A DNA stretch of 64,000 nucleotides, taken from the NCBI RefSeq assembly GCF_000980815.1, contig NZ_CP011311.1, positions 310,001 to 374,000 on the forward strand, given 5' to 3'. The translations under genes and the position numbers were made by a program. The stretch's first letter is position 1; each line of letters starts with the position of its first letter. This DNA is from Corynebacterium camporealensis. Lineage in GTDB: Bacteria > Actinomycetota > Actinomycetes > Mycobacteriales > Mycobacteriaceae. Below the pieces are notes generated by a model that did no database searches, had not been told where the DNA came from, and saw only the letters and a list, made by a program, of their open reading frames with translations. Shown here one piece after another: positions 18,107 through 27,535 of this stretch.

Positions 18107-18171
18107 CGTTAACCGTATAAATCTTAAAAGCCATCAATTCCTCGTATTCGAGGATGAAAGGGAGAATTTAC

Positions 18172-21100
18172 GTGTTCGACGTAAACCTCTTCGACGAGCT
18201 CCGCATCGGTCTGGCCACCGCCGACGACATTCGTCGTTGGTCCAAGGGCGAAGTCAAAAAGCCAGAGACCATCAACTACCGCACGCTCAAGCCGGAGAAG
18301 GACGGCCTGTTCTGCGAGCGCATCTTCGGTCCTACCCGCGACTGGGAGTGCTCCTGCGGTAAGTACAAGCGTGTGCGTTACAAGGGCATCATCTGTGAGC
18401 GCTGTGGCGTCGAGGTGACCAAGTCCAAGGTGCGCCGTGAGCGCATGGGCCACATTGAACTGGCCGCTCCGGTAACCCACATCTGGTACTTCAAGGGCGT
18501 TCCGTCCCGCCTGGGCTACCTGCTGGATCTCGCTCCGAAGGATCTGGAGCGCATCATCTACTTCGCAGCCAACATCATCACCTCTGTGGATGAAGAGGCT
18601 CGCCACCAGGACCAGTCCACTCTGGAAGCAGAAATGCTGCTGGAGAAGAAGGACGTAGAAGACGACACCGAGGCAGAAATTGCTGAGCGTGCCGCCAAGC
18701 TGGAAGAAGATCTGGCTGAGCTGGAGGCTGAAGGCGCCAAGGCTGATGCTCGTAAGAAGATCAAGAACGCTGCTGAAAAGGAAATGCAGCACATCCGTGA
18801 GCGCGGCGAGCGCGAGGTCGCACGCCTGGATGAGATCTGGAATACCTTCATCAAGCTGGCTCCGAAGCAGATGATCATCGACGAGACCATCTACGACGAG
18901 CTGGTCGACCGCTACGAGGATTACTTCACCGGCGGCATGGGTGCTGAGGCTATCCAGACCCTGATCCGTAACTTCGATCTCGAGGCAGAGGCTGAGTCCC
19001 TGCGCGAGGTCATCAACAACGGCAAGGGCCAGAAGAAGATGCGTGCGCTGAAGCGCCTGAAGGTTGTTGCAGCCTTCCTGCGCTCCGGCAACGACCCGGC
19101 AGGCATGGTTCTGGACGCAATCCCGGTGATCCCGCCGGAGCTGCGCCCGATGGTTCAGCTTGACGGTGGCCGCTTCGCTACCTCCGACCTGAACGATCTT
19201 TACCGTCGTGTGATTAACCGCAACAACCGTCTGAAGCGCATGATCGACCTGGGTGCACCAGAGATCATCGTGAACAACGAGAAGCGCATGCTGCAGGAGT
19301 CTGTGGACGCGCTCTTCGACAACGGTCGTCGCGGCCGCCCGGTCACCGGTCCGGGCAACCGTCCGCTGAAGTCCCTGTCTGACCTGCTGAAGGGTAAGCA
19401 GGGCCGCTTCCGCCAGAACCTGCTGGGTAAGCGTGTGGACTACTCCGGCCGTTCGGTTATTATTGTCGGTCCGCAGCTGAAGCTGCATGAGTGTGGTCTG
19501 CCGAAGCTGATGGCTCTCGAGCTGTTTAAGCCGTTCGTCATGAAGCGCCTGGTCGAAAACGACTACGCACAGAACATCAAGTCCGCGAAGCGCATGGTGG
19601 AGCGTCAGCGCTCCGAGGTGTGGGACGTTCTGGAAGAGGCCATTGCTGAGCACCCAGTGATGCTCAACCGTGCACCTACCCTGCACCGTCTGGGTATCCA
19701 GGCCTTCGAGCCGAAGCTGGTCGAGGGTAAGGCTATTCAGCTGCACCCGCTGGCTTGTGAGGCGTTCAACGCTGACTTCGACGGCGACCAGATGGCAGTT
19801 CACCTGCCGCTGTCCGCTGAGGCTCAGGCTGAGGCCCGCGTGCTGATGCTGGCTTCCAACAACATTCTGTCCCCGGCTTCCGGTAAGCCGCTGGCCATGC
19901 CGCGTCTGGATATGGTCACCGGTCTGTACTACCTGACCATGGACAAGTCCGAGGACGAGATCGGTGGCGAGGGTCGCTACCGCGAGGCCGACGAGAACGG
20001 TCCGGCACAGGGTGTGTACTCCTCCTACGCCGAGGCCATCATGGCTCGCGACCGCGGTGTGCTCGGCCTGCAGGCTCCGATCAAGGTCCGCATCTCCCAC
20101 CTGCGCCCGCCGGCAGAGATCGAAAACGAGCTCTTCCCGGATGGCTGGAACAAGGGCGATGCCTGGCTGGCAGAGACCACCCTGGGTCGCATCATGTTCA
20201 ACGATCTGCTGCCGTGGAACTACCCGTACCTCGAGGGCGTCATGGTCCGTAAGGGCGGCGTGGCTAACTCGGTACTGCTGGGCGATGTCATTAACGACCT
20301 TGCAGCCAAGTACCCGATGATCACTGTGGCTCAGGTCCTGGACAAGATGAAGGACGCTGGCTTCTACTGGGCAACCCGTTCCGGCGTGACGATTACCATG
20401 TCCGACGTGCTGGTTCTGCCGAACAAGACCGAGGTGCTCGAGTCCTACGAGAAGGAAGCAGAGCGCATCGAGCGCAAGTACTGGGAGCAGGGTGCTCTGA
20501 CCGAGCGCGAGCGCTACGACCGTCTGGTTGAGCTGTGGAAGGATGCAACCGACACCGTGGGTAACGCGGTCGAGGATATGTACCCGGACGACAACCCAAT
20601 TCCGATGATCGTGAAGTCCGGTGCTGCCGGTAACATGCGTCAGATCTGGACCCTGGCCGGTATGAAGGGCATGGTGGTGAACTCGCACGGCGATTACATC
20701 ACCCGTCCGATTAAGACCTCCTTCCGTGAAGGCCTGTCCGTGCTGGAGTACTTCAACAACTCCCACGGTTCCCGTAAGGGCCTGGCCGATACCGCACTGC
20801 GTACCGCCGACTCGGGTTACCTCACCCGTCGTCTGGTGGACGTGGCCCAGGACGTCATCGTCCGCGAAGAGGACTGTGGCACCCGCCAGGGCGTGCGCGT
20901 CCCGATCGGCGAGGCTCCGGCTGTCGAAGGCGGCAAGGCTACCCTGCACGAGCTGTGGGAGACCTCCGCTTCCGGCCGCGTCATCGCTTCCGACGTCAAG
21001 GACGACGAGGGCAACGTCATCGCCGCTGCTGGCGAGGACCTCACCGAGGAACTCACCGACAAGCTGCTGGACGCTGGCGTTACCGACCTGAAGGTCCGTT

Positions 21101-22173
21101 CCGTACTGACTTGCCAGACCCCGGCTGGTGTCTGCGCTAAGTGCTACGGCAAGTCCATGGCTTCTGGTCAGCTGGTCGACATCGGCGAGGCAGTCGGCAT
21201 CGTCGCTGCACAGTCGATTGGTGAGCCGGGTACCCAGCTGACCATGCGTACCTTCCACCAGGGTGGTGTCGGTGGCGACATTACTGGTGGTCTGCCGCGT
21301 GTTCAGGAGCTGTTTGAGGCTCGTAACCCGAAGAACCGCGCACCGATCGCTTCTGTCGACGGCACCGTGTCCCTGTCCGACGAGGGCAACTTCTGGACCC
21401 TGACCATCCACCCGGATGACGGCTCCGACGATGTTGTCTACGAGAAGCTGTCGAAGCGTCAGGGCCTGGCTCAGGTCCGCCGCCCGATGGAGTCCAACCC
21501 AGAGGCCATGATCGAGCGCTCCCTGCGCGATGGTGACCACGTGGAGACCGGCGAGCGCCTCATGCGCGGTGCTGCCGACCCGCACGATGTGCTGGAGGTG
21601 CTGGGCCGCCGTGGCGTCGAAAAGCACCTGATCGACGAAGTGCAGGCCGTGTACCGCACCCAGGGTGTGGCCATCCACGACAAGCACATCGAGATCATCA
21701 TCCGCCAGATGCTGCGTCGCGGTACCGTCATCGATGCAGGTTCCACTGAGTTCCTGCCGGGTACCCTGGTTGACCTTTCTGAGGCCAAGCAGATCAACGC
21801 CGCACAGGTTGCCGAAGGTGGCGAGCCGGCTCAGCTGCGCTCGGAGATCATGGGTATTACCAAGGCCTCCCTGGCTACCGAGTCCTGGCTGTCCGCAGCC
21901 TCCTTCCAGGAGACCACGCGTGTGCTTACCGACGCGGCTATCAACAAGCGCTCCGATAAGCTCATCGGTCTGAAGGAGAACGTGATTATCGGTAAGTTGA
22001 TCCCGGCTGGTACCGGTATCTCTCGTTACCGCAACATCTCCGTCAAGCCGACCGAGGCCGCACGCAACGCTGCGTACTCCATCCCGACTTACGGCGATTC
22101 CATCTACGGCGATGACGGCTTTGCCGAGTTCACCGGCGCCTCCGTCCCGCTGGATGAGGACTTCCCGTTCTAA
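18172..22173 (+). CDS. rpoC: DNA-directed RNA polymerase subunit beta-prime
   Basis: Largest RNA polymerase subunit, 1333 aa. It contains the N-terminal zinc site (CSCGKYKR with ICERCGVEV), the catalytic magnesium motif NADFDGDQM, the bridge-helix/trigger-loop region with [18 protein letters not shown], and the second zinc site ([17 protein letters not shown]). The GTG at 18172 ([13 protein letters not shown]) is chosen because relatives begin there. The in-frame ATG at 18154 would add six residues and overlaps the AAAGGGAG ribosome-binding site. A perfect terminator follows. Confidence 0.95.
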   Translation: MFDVNLFDELRIGLATADDIRRWSKGEVKKPETINYRTLKPEKDGLFCERIFGPTRDWECSCGKYKRVRYKGIICERCGVEVTKSKVRRERMGHIELAAPVTHIWYFKGVPSRLGYLLDLAPKDLERIIYFAANIITSVDEEARHQDQSTLEAEMLLEKKDVEDDTEAEIAERAAKLEEDLAELEAEGAKADARKKIKNAAEKEMQHIRERGEREVARLDEIWNTFIKLAPKQMIIDETIYDELVDRYEDYFTGGMGAEAIQTLIRNFDLEAEAESLREVINNGKGQKKMRALKRLKVVAAFLRSGNDPAGMVLDAIPVIPPELRPMVQLDGGRFATSDLNDLYRRVINRNNRLKRMIDLGAPEIIVNNEKRMLQESVDALFDNGRRGRPVTGPGNRPLKSLSDLLKGKQGRFRQNLLGKRVDYSGRSVIIVGPQLKLHECGLPKLMALELFKPFVMKRLVENDYAQNIKSAKRMVERQRSEVWDVLEEAIAEHPVMLNRAPTLHRLGIQAFEPKLVEGKAIQLHPLACEAFNADFDGDQMAVHLPLSAEAQAEARVLMLASNNILSPASGKPLAMPRLDMVTGLYYLTMDKSEDEIGGEGRYREADENGPAQGVYSSYAEAIMARDRGVLGLQAPIKVRISHLRPPAEIENELFPDGWNKGDAWLAETTLGRIMFNDLLPWNYPYLEGVMVRKGGVANSVLLGDVINDLAAKYPMITVAQVLDKMKDAGFYWATRSGVTITMSDVLVLPNKTEVLESYEKEAERIERKYWEQGALTERERYDRLVELWKDATDTVGNAVEDMYPDDNPIPMIVKSGAAGNMRQIWTLAGMKGMVVNSHGDYITRPIKTSFREGLSVLEYFNNSHGSRKGLADTALRTADSGYLTRRLVDVAQDVIVREEDCGTRQGVRVPIGEAPAVEGGKATLHELWETSASGRVIASDVKDDEGNVIAAAGEDLTEELTDKLLDAGVTDLKVRSVLTCQTPAGVCAKCYGKSMASGQLVDIGEAVGIVAAQSIGEPGTQLTMRTFHQGGVGGDITGGLPRVQELFEARNPKNRAPIASVDGTVSLSDEGNFWTLTIHPDDGSDDVVYEKLSKRQGLAQVRRPMESNPEAMIERSLRDGDHVETGERLMRGAADPHDVLEVLGRRGVEKHLIDEVQAVYRTQGVAIHDKHIEIIIRQMLRRGTVIDAGSTEFLPGTLVDLSEAKQINAAQVAEGGEPAQLRSEIMGITKASLATESWLSAASFQETTRVLTDAAINKRSDKLIGLKENVIIGKLIPAGTGISRYRNISVKPTEAARNAAYSIPTYGDSIYGDDGFAEFTGASVPLDEDFPF

Positions 22174-22186
22174 AGCGGTAAACGCG

Positions 22187-22232
22187 AAAATCCCCGTTCT
22201 GGCCCTGTTAAGGGGTATAGAACGGGGATTTT
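22187..22232 (+). terminator. Terminator after rpoC
   Basis: A perfect 14-bp stem AAAATCCCCGTTCT / AGAACGGGGATTTT with an 18-nt loop. Being symmetric with T-runs on both sides, it could work in both directions. Confidence 0.85.
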
Positions 22233-22252
22233 GCTATGCTGAAGCGGCAATC

Positions 22253-22346
22253 TAACGGGTGCTCCCGCGCTGGGGGCTGAGACTACAGACGAGACCGCCT
22301 GTAGAACCGTCGAACCTGATCCGGGTAATACCGGCGATAGGAAGGA
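22253..22346 (+). promoter_or_regulatory. TPP riboswitch (THI element)
   Basis: Shows the conserved thiamine-pyrophosphate aptamer pieces in order: ACGGGTGC, GGGGCTGAGA, then CGAACCTGATCCGGGTAATACCGGCG. The Shine-Dalgarno AGGAAGGA sits at its 3' end, directly before the TTG start of the transporter gene. TPP binding would therefore hide the ribosome-binding site and shut off translation. Confidence 0.93.
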
Positions 22347-22354
22347 TAGAAATT

Positions 22355-22981
22355 TTGGGTACCTCTGTATCTTCATCCCCTGCCACCGCTTCTGTTAAAC
22401 CGCAGCGCACGCTGTCGTGGCGCGTCATCGACATCGTGGTGGCCTCCGTGTTGGGCGTGGCCTGCGGCCTGCTGTTCCTGGTTTGGAATTCTGTTGGCTA
22501 CGCATGGTTCCTCGCCATGGATTCGCTCACCCCTGGCTTTGGTGGCATTGCTACTGGTGGCTGGCTCATTGCCGGTGTCATTGGTGGCCTTGTCATCCGC
22601 AAGCCGGGTGCGGCCATCTACGTCGAAACGCTTGCAGCATCTGTCTCGGCAGCACTCGGCTCGCAGTGGGGCATCGGCACGCTTTACTCCGGTCTGGCCC
22701 AGGGGCTAGGCGCGGAAATCATTTTCGCGATTTTCCTCTACAAGCGTTTCAACCTTGGTGTTGCTGCACTCGCCGGGTTGGGTGCGGGCGTAGGTGCCTT
22801 CATCCTCGAGCTGTTTACCTCCGGCAACCTGGCACGCTCCCTGGAGTTCAACATCTACTACCTCATCGCGACCTCGATTTCGGGTATCGTCATCGCCGGC
22901 ATCGTAGGCTACTTCCTGGTCCAAGCTTTGGCACGCACCGGCGTGCTGGATCGCTTCGCGGTAGGCCGGGAGGCACGTTAA
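22355..22981 (+). CDS. ykoE: ECF transporter S component, YkoE family (thiamine or precursor binding)
   Basis: Substrate-binding membrane subunit of an energy-coupling factor importer, 208 aa with about five membrane spans. The TTG start at 22355 is chosen because AGGAAGGA lies 8 nt before it and the upstream in-frame codons lie inside the riboswitch. The GFGGIATGGWLIAGVIGG and AAIYVETLAA segments are typical of YkoE, which is linked to thiamine or hydroxymethylpyrimidine uptake. TPP-riboswitch control and the following ATPase and T-component genes confirm the role. Confidence 0.85.
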   Translation: MGTSVSSSPATASVKPQRTLSWRVIDIVVASVLGVACGLLFLVWNSVGYAWFLAMDSLTPGFGGIATGGWLIAGVIGGLVIRKPGAAIYVETLAASVSAALGSQWGIGTLYSGLAQGLGAEIIFAIFLYKRFNLGVAALAGLGAGVGAFILELFTSGNLARSLEFNIYYLIATSISGIVIAGIVGYFLVQALARTGVLDRFAVGREAR

Positions 22982-24379
22982 GTGGCGGCCACGGGCATTC
23001 GCGCCCGGGGTTATGGTTGGAAGCACGCAAGCCGCAGCACTGCTGCGCTGCAGGACATTGATTTCGATATTCAGCCCGGTGAACGGGTGCTGCTGTGCGG
23101 CGATTCTGGTTCTGGCAAATCGACGCTGGTCTCCGCTATTGCAGGAGTTCTCGGCGGCGACGATGAAGGCCAGCAGTCCGGAAGCATCATGCTTTATGAT
23201 GCCTACGGCGACACCCAGCAACCCGGCCGCGACGTCCCCGTCGGCTTGGTCCTCCAAGACCCCGACTCGCAGGTTGTCTACGGTCGTGTCGGCGACGACG
23301 TTGCTTTTGGTTGCGAGAACCTCGGCATCGAACGCGACGAGATCTGGCGCCGCGTCCACCACGCTGTGGACCTTGTTGGCCTCGAGGTAGGACTGGACCA
23401 CCCCACGGACCGGCTGTCTGGTGGCCAGAAACAGCGCCTGGCACTTGCCGGTGTTATCGCCATGGGCGCAGGCGTGCTGCTTCTCGATGAACCCACCGCC
23501 AACCTCGACCCCGCGGGAGCTGCGTCTGTCATCGACGCTGTCGACCGCATCGTCGCTGACACCGGCGCGACACTCATCGTCGTCGAGCATAACGCGCAGC
23601 CCTGGGAGCACGTCCTCGACCGCGCCCTTTGTCTGGAACAGGGCACCATCGTCAGCGAAGGCCCCGTCGCCGATGTCCTCGCGACCCGTCCCGTGCCGCA
23701 GTTACCGTCGGCGCGAAAAGACATTGGAAACGGACACCAGACTCCGGCTCTTGCGTCTCAGGACCTATTGACCCGTTGGGGACCACCACGAAACTATGTG
23801 TTGCCGCGCGGTGCCTCGACGGTGATTACTGGGCCGAATGGCGTGGGCAAGTCCACATGGTTGATGACCATGGGTGGTTTGCTTAAACCACGCAAGGGAA
23901 AGGTGCAGGTAGCAGCTGATATTCGCGGGTCGGTCAAGGGTGCGCCCCATCAATGGTCGTCGAAGGATTTGGCCACCCGCATTGGCTTTGTCTTTCAAAA
24001 TCCGGAGCACAGTTTCATTGCGCGCAACGTGCGCGAGGAAATGGAGATTGGTGCCCGGGTGATGGGCGTGGATGAGGAGCACGCGGGCATCGATAGGCTT
24101 TTGGCTTCGATGCGCTTAGAACACGTCGCTGACGCTAATCCTTTTACCTTGTCGGGTGGGGAGAAGCGCCGATTGTCTGTCGCCGCGGCACTTGTCGCCA
24201 CCCCGGAGGTGTTGCTTCTCGATGAACCCACCTACGGCCAGGACCCGGAAACCTTTGCCGAGTTGGTGCGTCTGTTGCGCGAGCTTGCCGATTCTGGCAC
24301 CACCATCGCCTCGGTGACCCACGACCCGCAATTTATCGCAGCACTGGGGGACTACCGCGTGGAGGTGTCCAATGGCTAA
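22982..24379 (+). CDS. ykoD: ECF transporter duplicated ATPase subunit (YkoD type)
   Basis: 465 aa with two ABC ATPase domains in one chain, giving both nucleotide sites of the importer. Domain 1 has Walker A GDSGSGKS at 40-47, signature LSGGQ and Walker B LLLDEPTANLDP. Domain 2 has GPNGVGKST, LSGGEKRRL and LLLDEPTYGQDP. The GTG start follows the ykoE stop without a gap, and the 3' end overlaps ykoC by 8 bp, so expression is coupled. It sits on the inner membrane face. Confidence 0.9.
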   Translation: MAATGIRARGYGWKHASRSTAALQDIDFDIQPGERVLLCGDSGSGKSTLVSAIAGVLGGDDEGQQSGSIMLYDAYGDTQQPGRDVPVGLVLQDPDSQVVYGRVGDDVAFGCENLGIERDEIWRRVHHAVDLVGLEVGLDHPTDRLSGGQKQRLALAGVIAMGAGVLLLDEPTANLDPAGAASVIDAVDRIVADTGATLIVVEHNAQPWEHVLDRALCLEQGTIVSEGPVADVLATRPVPQLPSARKDIGNGHQTPALASQDLLTRWGPPRNYVLPRGASTVITGPNGVGKSTWLMTMGGLLKPRKGKVQVAADIRGSVKGAPHQWSSKDLATRIGFVFQNPEHSFIARNVREEMEIGARVMGVDEEHAGIDRLLASMRLEHVADANPFTLSGGEKRRLSVAAALVATPEVLLLDEPTYGQDPETFAELVRLLRELADSGTTIASVTHDPQFIAALGDYRVEVSNG

Positions 24380-25142
24380 CACGCGAGTAAACCTCTTAGC
24401 CGGCGTAAACCCGGTAACGCGCATTTTCGCGATGGCCGTCTTTGCCACACCGCTGCTGCTATCGGTCGACTGGGTGTCAGCAGCGGTCGCTTTGGTCATT
24501 GTGGCGGTGTTCGCGCCGCTGGTGGGTGCCGCGGACTTGTTGCGCCGGGGTTGGTTCCTCTTCGTCCTGGCGGCGCTATCGGGTGTGTCGATGTTGCTCT
24601 ACGGAGACCCGGGTGGAGAAATCTACTTCTCCTGGTGGGCAATCACGATTAGTGAGAACTCCGTCGAGCTAGCCATTGCGATTACCCTGCGTGTGCTCGC
24701 CGTTGCGCTGCCGATGATTGTGCTGGCACGCGATATGGAGGCAACGGAGATCGGCGATGCGCTGTGCCAGATTCTGCGCTTACCGCCGCGATTCGTACTG
24801 GGTGCCGTTGCAGCGGTGCGCATGTTTGCGATGCTCCAAAACGACTGGGAAACGCTTTCGCTAGCCCGTAGGGCACGCGGCCTGGCGGATGAGGGACGCA
24901 TCAAACGCTTAGCGACGATGGCCTTTGCCCTCCTGGTTCTCGCCCTACGGCGCGGCGGAAAACTAGCCACCGCAATGGAAGCTCGTGGCTTTGCGCGCGT
25001 TGGGACGCGCCAGCGAACGTGGGCTCGATCATCGACACTTGTGCGCAAGGACTACCTAGTTATGGTGGTAGTGGTGGGACTCGCAGCCGTGCCGGTGGTA
25101 GTTTCGGTGGTTACTGATTCCTGGAGATTCTTTGGATTATGA
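24372..25142 (+). CDS. ykoC: ECF transporter T component (YkoC type)
   Basis: Transmembrane coupling subunit, 256 aa with several membrane spans. The characteristic cytoplasmic coupling motifs ARRARGL (near residue 171) and MEARGF (near 206) bear the Ala-Arg-Gly triplets that dock on the ATPases. It overlaps the ATPase gene at its start and the P-loop gene at its end (ATGA), so the four genes form one transcript under the TPP riboswitch. Confidence 0.87.
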   Translation: MANTRVNLLAGVNPVTRIFAMAVFATPLLLSVDWVSAAVALVIVAVFAPLVGAADLLRRGWFLFVLAALSGVSMLLYGDPGGEIYFSWWAITISENSVELAIAITLRVLAVALPMIVLARDMEATEIGDALCQILRLPPRFVLGAVAAVRMFAMLQNDWETLSLARRARGLADEGRIKRLATMAFALLVLALRRGGKLATAMEARGFARVGTRQRTWARSSTLVRKDYLVMVVVVGLAAVPVVVSVVTDSWRFFGL

Positions 25143-25705
25143 CTGTAGATAGTGATTTAGACCGCCTACTTAATGACATTGAAAGGGCCGTCGCTTCGCG
25201 AAAACGGCCCATGCAACCGGTAACCGTATTAATTGACGGACCGTCTGGTGCGGGCAAGACGCTCGCAGCCAGTGTTTTAGCTGAAAGAACGGGGTGGCGC
25301 GTAGTTCACCTCGATGAGTTTTATCCTGGCTGGTATGGCTTGCAAGAAGGCTCCCGCATGGTGCACGAGCAAGTGCTGCGCGGGATGAACCCCGGTTACT
25401 GGCGGTGGAACTGGGAAGCTGGTGCCCCTGGCGACTGGGCCAGCCTCGATGTGCGTGACAGCCTCGTCGTCGAGGGCGTGGGCACCGTCACCGACGACAA
25501 CATCGAAGCCGCCAAGGAACGCGGCGCAGTGATCACCGTAAAAATCGACGGCCCGCGCGATGAACGCCGCGCCCGCGCCATCAAGCGCGACCCCGACTAC
25601 GACGAGTGGTTTGAGACCTGGGAAGAGCAGGAGAAAGAATACTTCGACACCCTCGCCGTCGATGCAGAATTTGTGTGGAAATGGGACGAAGACCCAGCCA
25701 CGTAA
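25139..25705 (+). CDS. P-loop kinase-like protein of the thiamine transport operon
   Basis: 188 aa. Walker A GPSGAGKTLAA at about 34-44 is followed by VVHLDEFYPGW, where the aspartate resembles the substrate-binding acid of uridine-kinase-like enzymes. A lid-like arginine-rich region DGPRDERRARAIKRDPDY lies near 142-160. It starts inside the ykoC stop codon. Its place in a TPP-controlled operon suggests phosphorylation of the imported thiamine-related compound, but the fold alone does not show the substrate. Other P-loop nucleoside kinases look similar. Confidence 0.62.
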   Translation: MTVDSDLDRLLNDIERAVASRKRPMQPVTVLIDGPSGAGKTLAASVLAERTGWRVVHLDEFYPGWYGLQEGSRMVHEQVLRGMNPGYWRWNWEAGAPGDWASLDVRDSLVVEGVGTVTDDNIEAAKERGAVITVKIDGPRDERRARAIKRDPDYDEWFETWEEQEKEYFDTLAVDAEFVWKWDEDPAT

Positions 25706-25753
25706 ATATGTGACCGGGCCTTCGGGTCCTGTCGCTGATGAATACTGAGCTAG

Positions 25754-26671
25754 TTAGAGCAGTTCATTGGCTTTAAGAACCTGTCGTACAGCCTCAGTTT
25801 CTTGTGCATTAAGCGCAGTAACTGGGGCTGGCATCGTATTGGACTCAAAGACACCGAGCAGCTGCAGGGCAGTCTTGAAGCCGCCTACGCCGCAACCGAA
25901 GCCGGCGACAGATGTTGCCAGGCGTGCGACCAACATGAGGTCGGCCAGTCGGTCTTGTTCCTCGCGGACGGTATCCCAGTCGCCAGCCTGGAAGGCAGCC
26001 CATTGGCGTACGTAAGCGTGCGGGTCGACGTTGCCGAGACCTGGCACGCAGCCATCGGCACCTGCCAGGTAGGCGCCATCGACAACAACTTCATGGCCGG
26101 TAAATAGCGCTAGCGGATGACCGGCTGCGCGATTAGCCAGCACGAGGTTGCGGAAGGACACATCGTCGCCCGAGGAGTCCTTCACACCAGCGAGAACGCC
26201 TTCGCTACCCAAGCGCACCAGCATCTCTACTGGCAACTTGGTGTGCACGCAGACGGGAATGTCGTAGGCGAAGACGGGTAGTTCACTGGCTTCGTGGATG
26301 GCACGGAAGTGGTTTTCGACCTGTGCCATTCCACCTAATGCGTAGAAGGGAGCGGTAACCACGACGCCATCAGCGCCGTAGCGTTCTGCAACCTTGACCT
26401 GCTCAATCACGCGAGCCGTCTGGGTATCGATGCAACCAACCAGCACGGGTAGACGACCATCGACGACGTCCATGGTCTCGGAGATGATCTGTTCGCGCTC
26501 GGTATTGGTGGCAAATGCACCTTCGCCGGAGGAACCGAGGATGAAAAGGCCGTGCACGCCGGCATCGATAAGCCGCTGCAGGTTCTTGGCGTATGACTCT
26601 GAATCCAGAGTGCCGTCAGGGTGACGGGCAATGACGACGGGTGGGACAACTCCCTGGGTAGGGATAGACAT
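25754..26671 (-). CDS. nanA: N-acetylneuraminate lyase-like aldolase (DapA family)
   Basis: Class I aldolase predicted to split N-acetylneuraminate into ManNAc and pyruvate. It is 305 aa. The Schiff-base lysine lies in AGVKDSSGD, the helper tyrosine in FAYDIP, and the carboxylate-binding loop is GSSGEGAF. The loop is usually GSTGE in lyases and GTTGE in DapA, so it is not decisive. The assignment rests on being last in the sialic acid importer operon. The start at 26671 is preferred over 26677 because GGAAAGG then has 6-nt spacing. Confidence 0.78.
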   Translation of the reverse strand: MSIPTQGVVPPVVIARHPDGTLDSESYAKNLQRLIDAGVHGLFILGSSGEGAFATNTEREQIISETMDVVDGRLPVLVGCIDTQTARVIEQVKVAERYGADGVVVTAPFYALGGMAQVENHFRAIHEASELPVFAYDIPVCVHTKLPVEMLVRLGSEGVLAGVKDSSGDDVSFRNLVLANRAAGHPLALFTGHEVVVDGAYLAGADGCVPGLGNVDPHAYVRQWAAFQAGDWDTVREEQDRLADLMLVARLATSVAGFGCGVGGFKTALQLLGVFESNTMPAPVTALNAQETEAVRQVLKANELL

Positions 26672-26713
26672 GCTCATCCTTTCCAGATGACGAGCGTTGA
26701 CACGCTCACAGTT

Positions 26714-27535
26714 TTAAAGATTTGGGTGCAACAGGGATGGAGCAGCACCCAACAGCTTGCGGGTGTAGTCGTCCTTTGGGTTGGCAAAGACTTCAGCAGC
26801 TGGACCATCTTCGCGGACTTCGCCCTTGTACATCACGGTGATGCGGTCGGAGATGTAGCGCACCGTTTGGATGTCGTGGGAGATAAAGACCATCGACAGC
26901 CCCAGCTTCGCTTTGAGCTCGGTCAGCAGATTCAGAATCTGCGCGCGCACAGAGACATCGAGTGCCGAGGTTGGCTCATCGGCGATGATGACATCGGGTT
27001 TGAGAGCGAGAGCACGGGCGATAGCGACGCGCTGGCGCTGGCCACCAGAAAGCTGGCCCGGCAGGGCATCGAGTGCGGAGGTAGGAAGACCGACTAAGCC
27101 GATGAGCTCCATGACGCGTTCTTGACGCTCCTGCGGAGTACCAACCTTGTGCACGTTGAGTGGGTCGATTAGTTGTTCGCGAACGGCCATGCGGGCATTC
27201 AATGCGGTCGAGGGGTCCTGGAAGACCACGGAGACCACACGGCCCATCTTGCGGCGGTGAGCCGGGGTGCGCTTGGTGACCTCTTCGCCTTTGAAGAAGA
27301 CCTGACCATCGGTGGGTGTCTGCAGACCACACATCACGTTTGCGGTGGTGGACTTGCCACAACCGGACTCGCCCACCAGACCGATGGTCTCGCCTTGGTG
27401 GAGCTTGAGGTTCACGCCGTTGACTGCCTTGACCCAATTCGGCTTGAAGATGGGGCCGGTACGGGACTTGAAGTGTACCTTGACGTCCCGGAGCTCAATG
27501 ATGGGCTCGGAACTAGCTTTCAAAGGAGTGCTCAT
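26714..27535 (-). CDS. siaI: Sialic acid ABC importer ATPase (SiaI-like)
   Basis: 273 aa ATP-binding subunit of an oligopeptide-type (Opp/Dpp) importer. It has Walker [10 protein letters not shown], signature LSGGQRQRV and Walker [14 protein letters not shown], with the C-terminal oligopeptide-transporter extension [11 protein letters not shown]. It works with the second ATPase fused to SiaG. The start abuts the siaG stop with no gap. In C. glutamicum the SiaEFGI system of this architecture imports sialic acid; the surrounding nan genes support the same substrate here. Confidence 0.82.
   Translation of the reverse strand: MSTPLKASSEPIIELRDVKVHFKSRTGPIFKPNWVKAVNGVNLKLHQGETIGLVGESGCGKSTTANVMCGLQTPTDGQVFFKGEEVTKRTPAHRRKMGRVVSVVFQDPSTALNARMAVREQLIDPLNVHKVGTPQERQERVMELIGLVGLPTSALDALPGQLSGGQRQRVAIARALALKPDVIIADEPTSALDVSVRAQILNLLTELKAKLGLSMVFISHDIQTVRYISDRITVMYKGEVREDGPAAEVFANPKDDYTRKLLGAAPSLLHPNL

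Noticed and set aside
18124..21687. Open frame of 1187 codons on the minus strand opposite rpoC
   Set aside because: Same effect of codon bias; the protein is low-complexity Val/Gln/His-rich and matches nothing I know.
22259..22354. Upstream ATG start for the YkoE gene
   Set aside because: It lies inside the TPP riboswitch aptamer; the TTG at 22355 has a correct ribosome-binding site.
25706..25753. Bidirectional terminator between the P-loop gene and nanA
   Set aside because: GGGCC/GGGTCC pairing is short and imperfect and no T-run follows in either direction.
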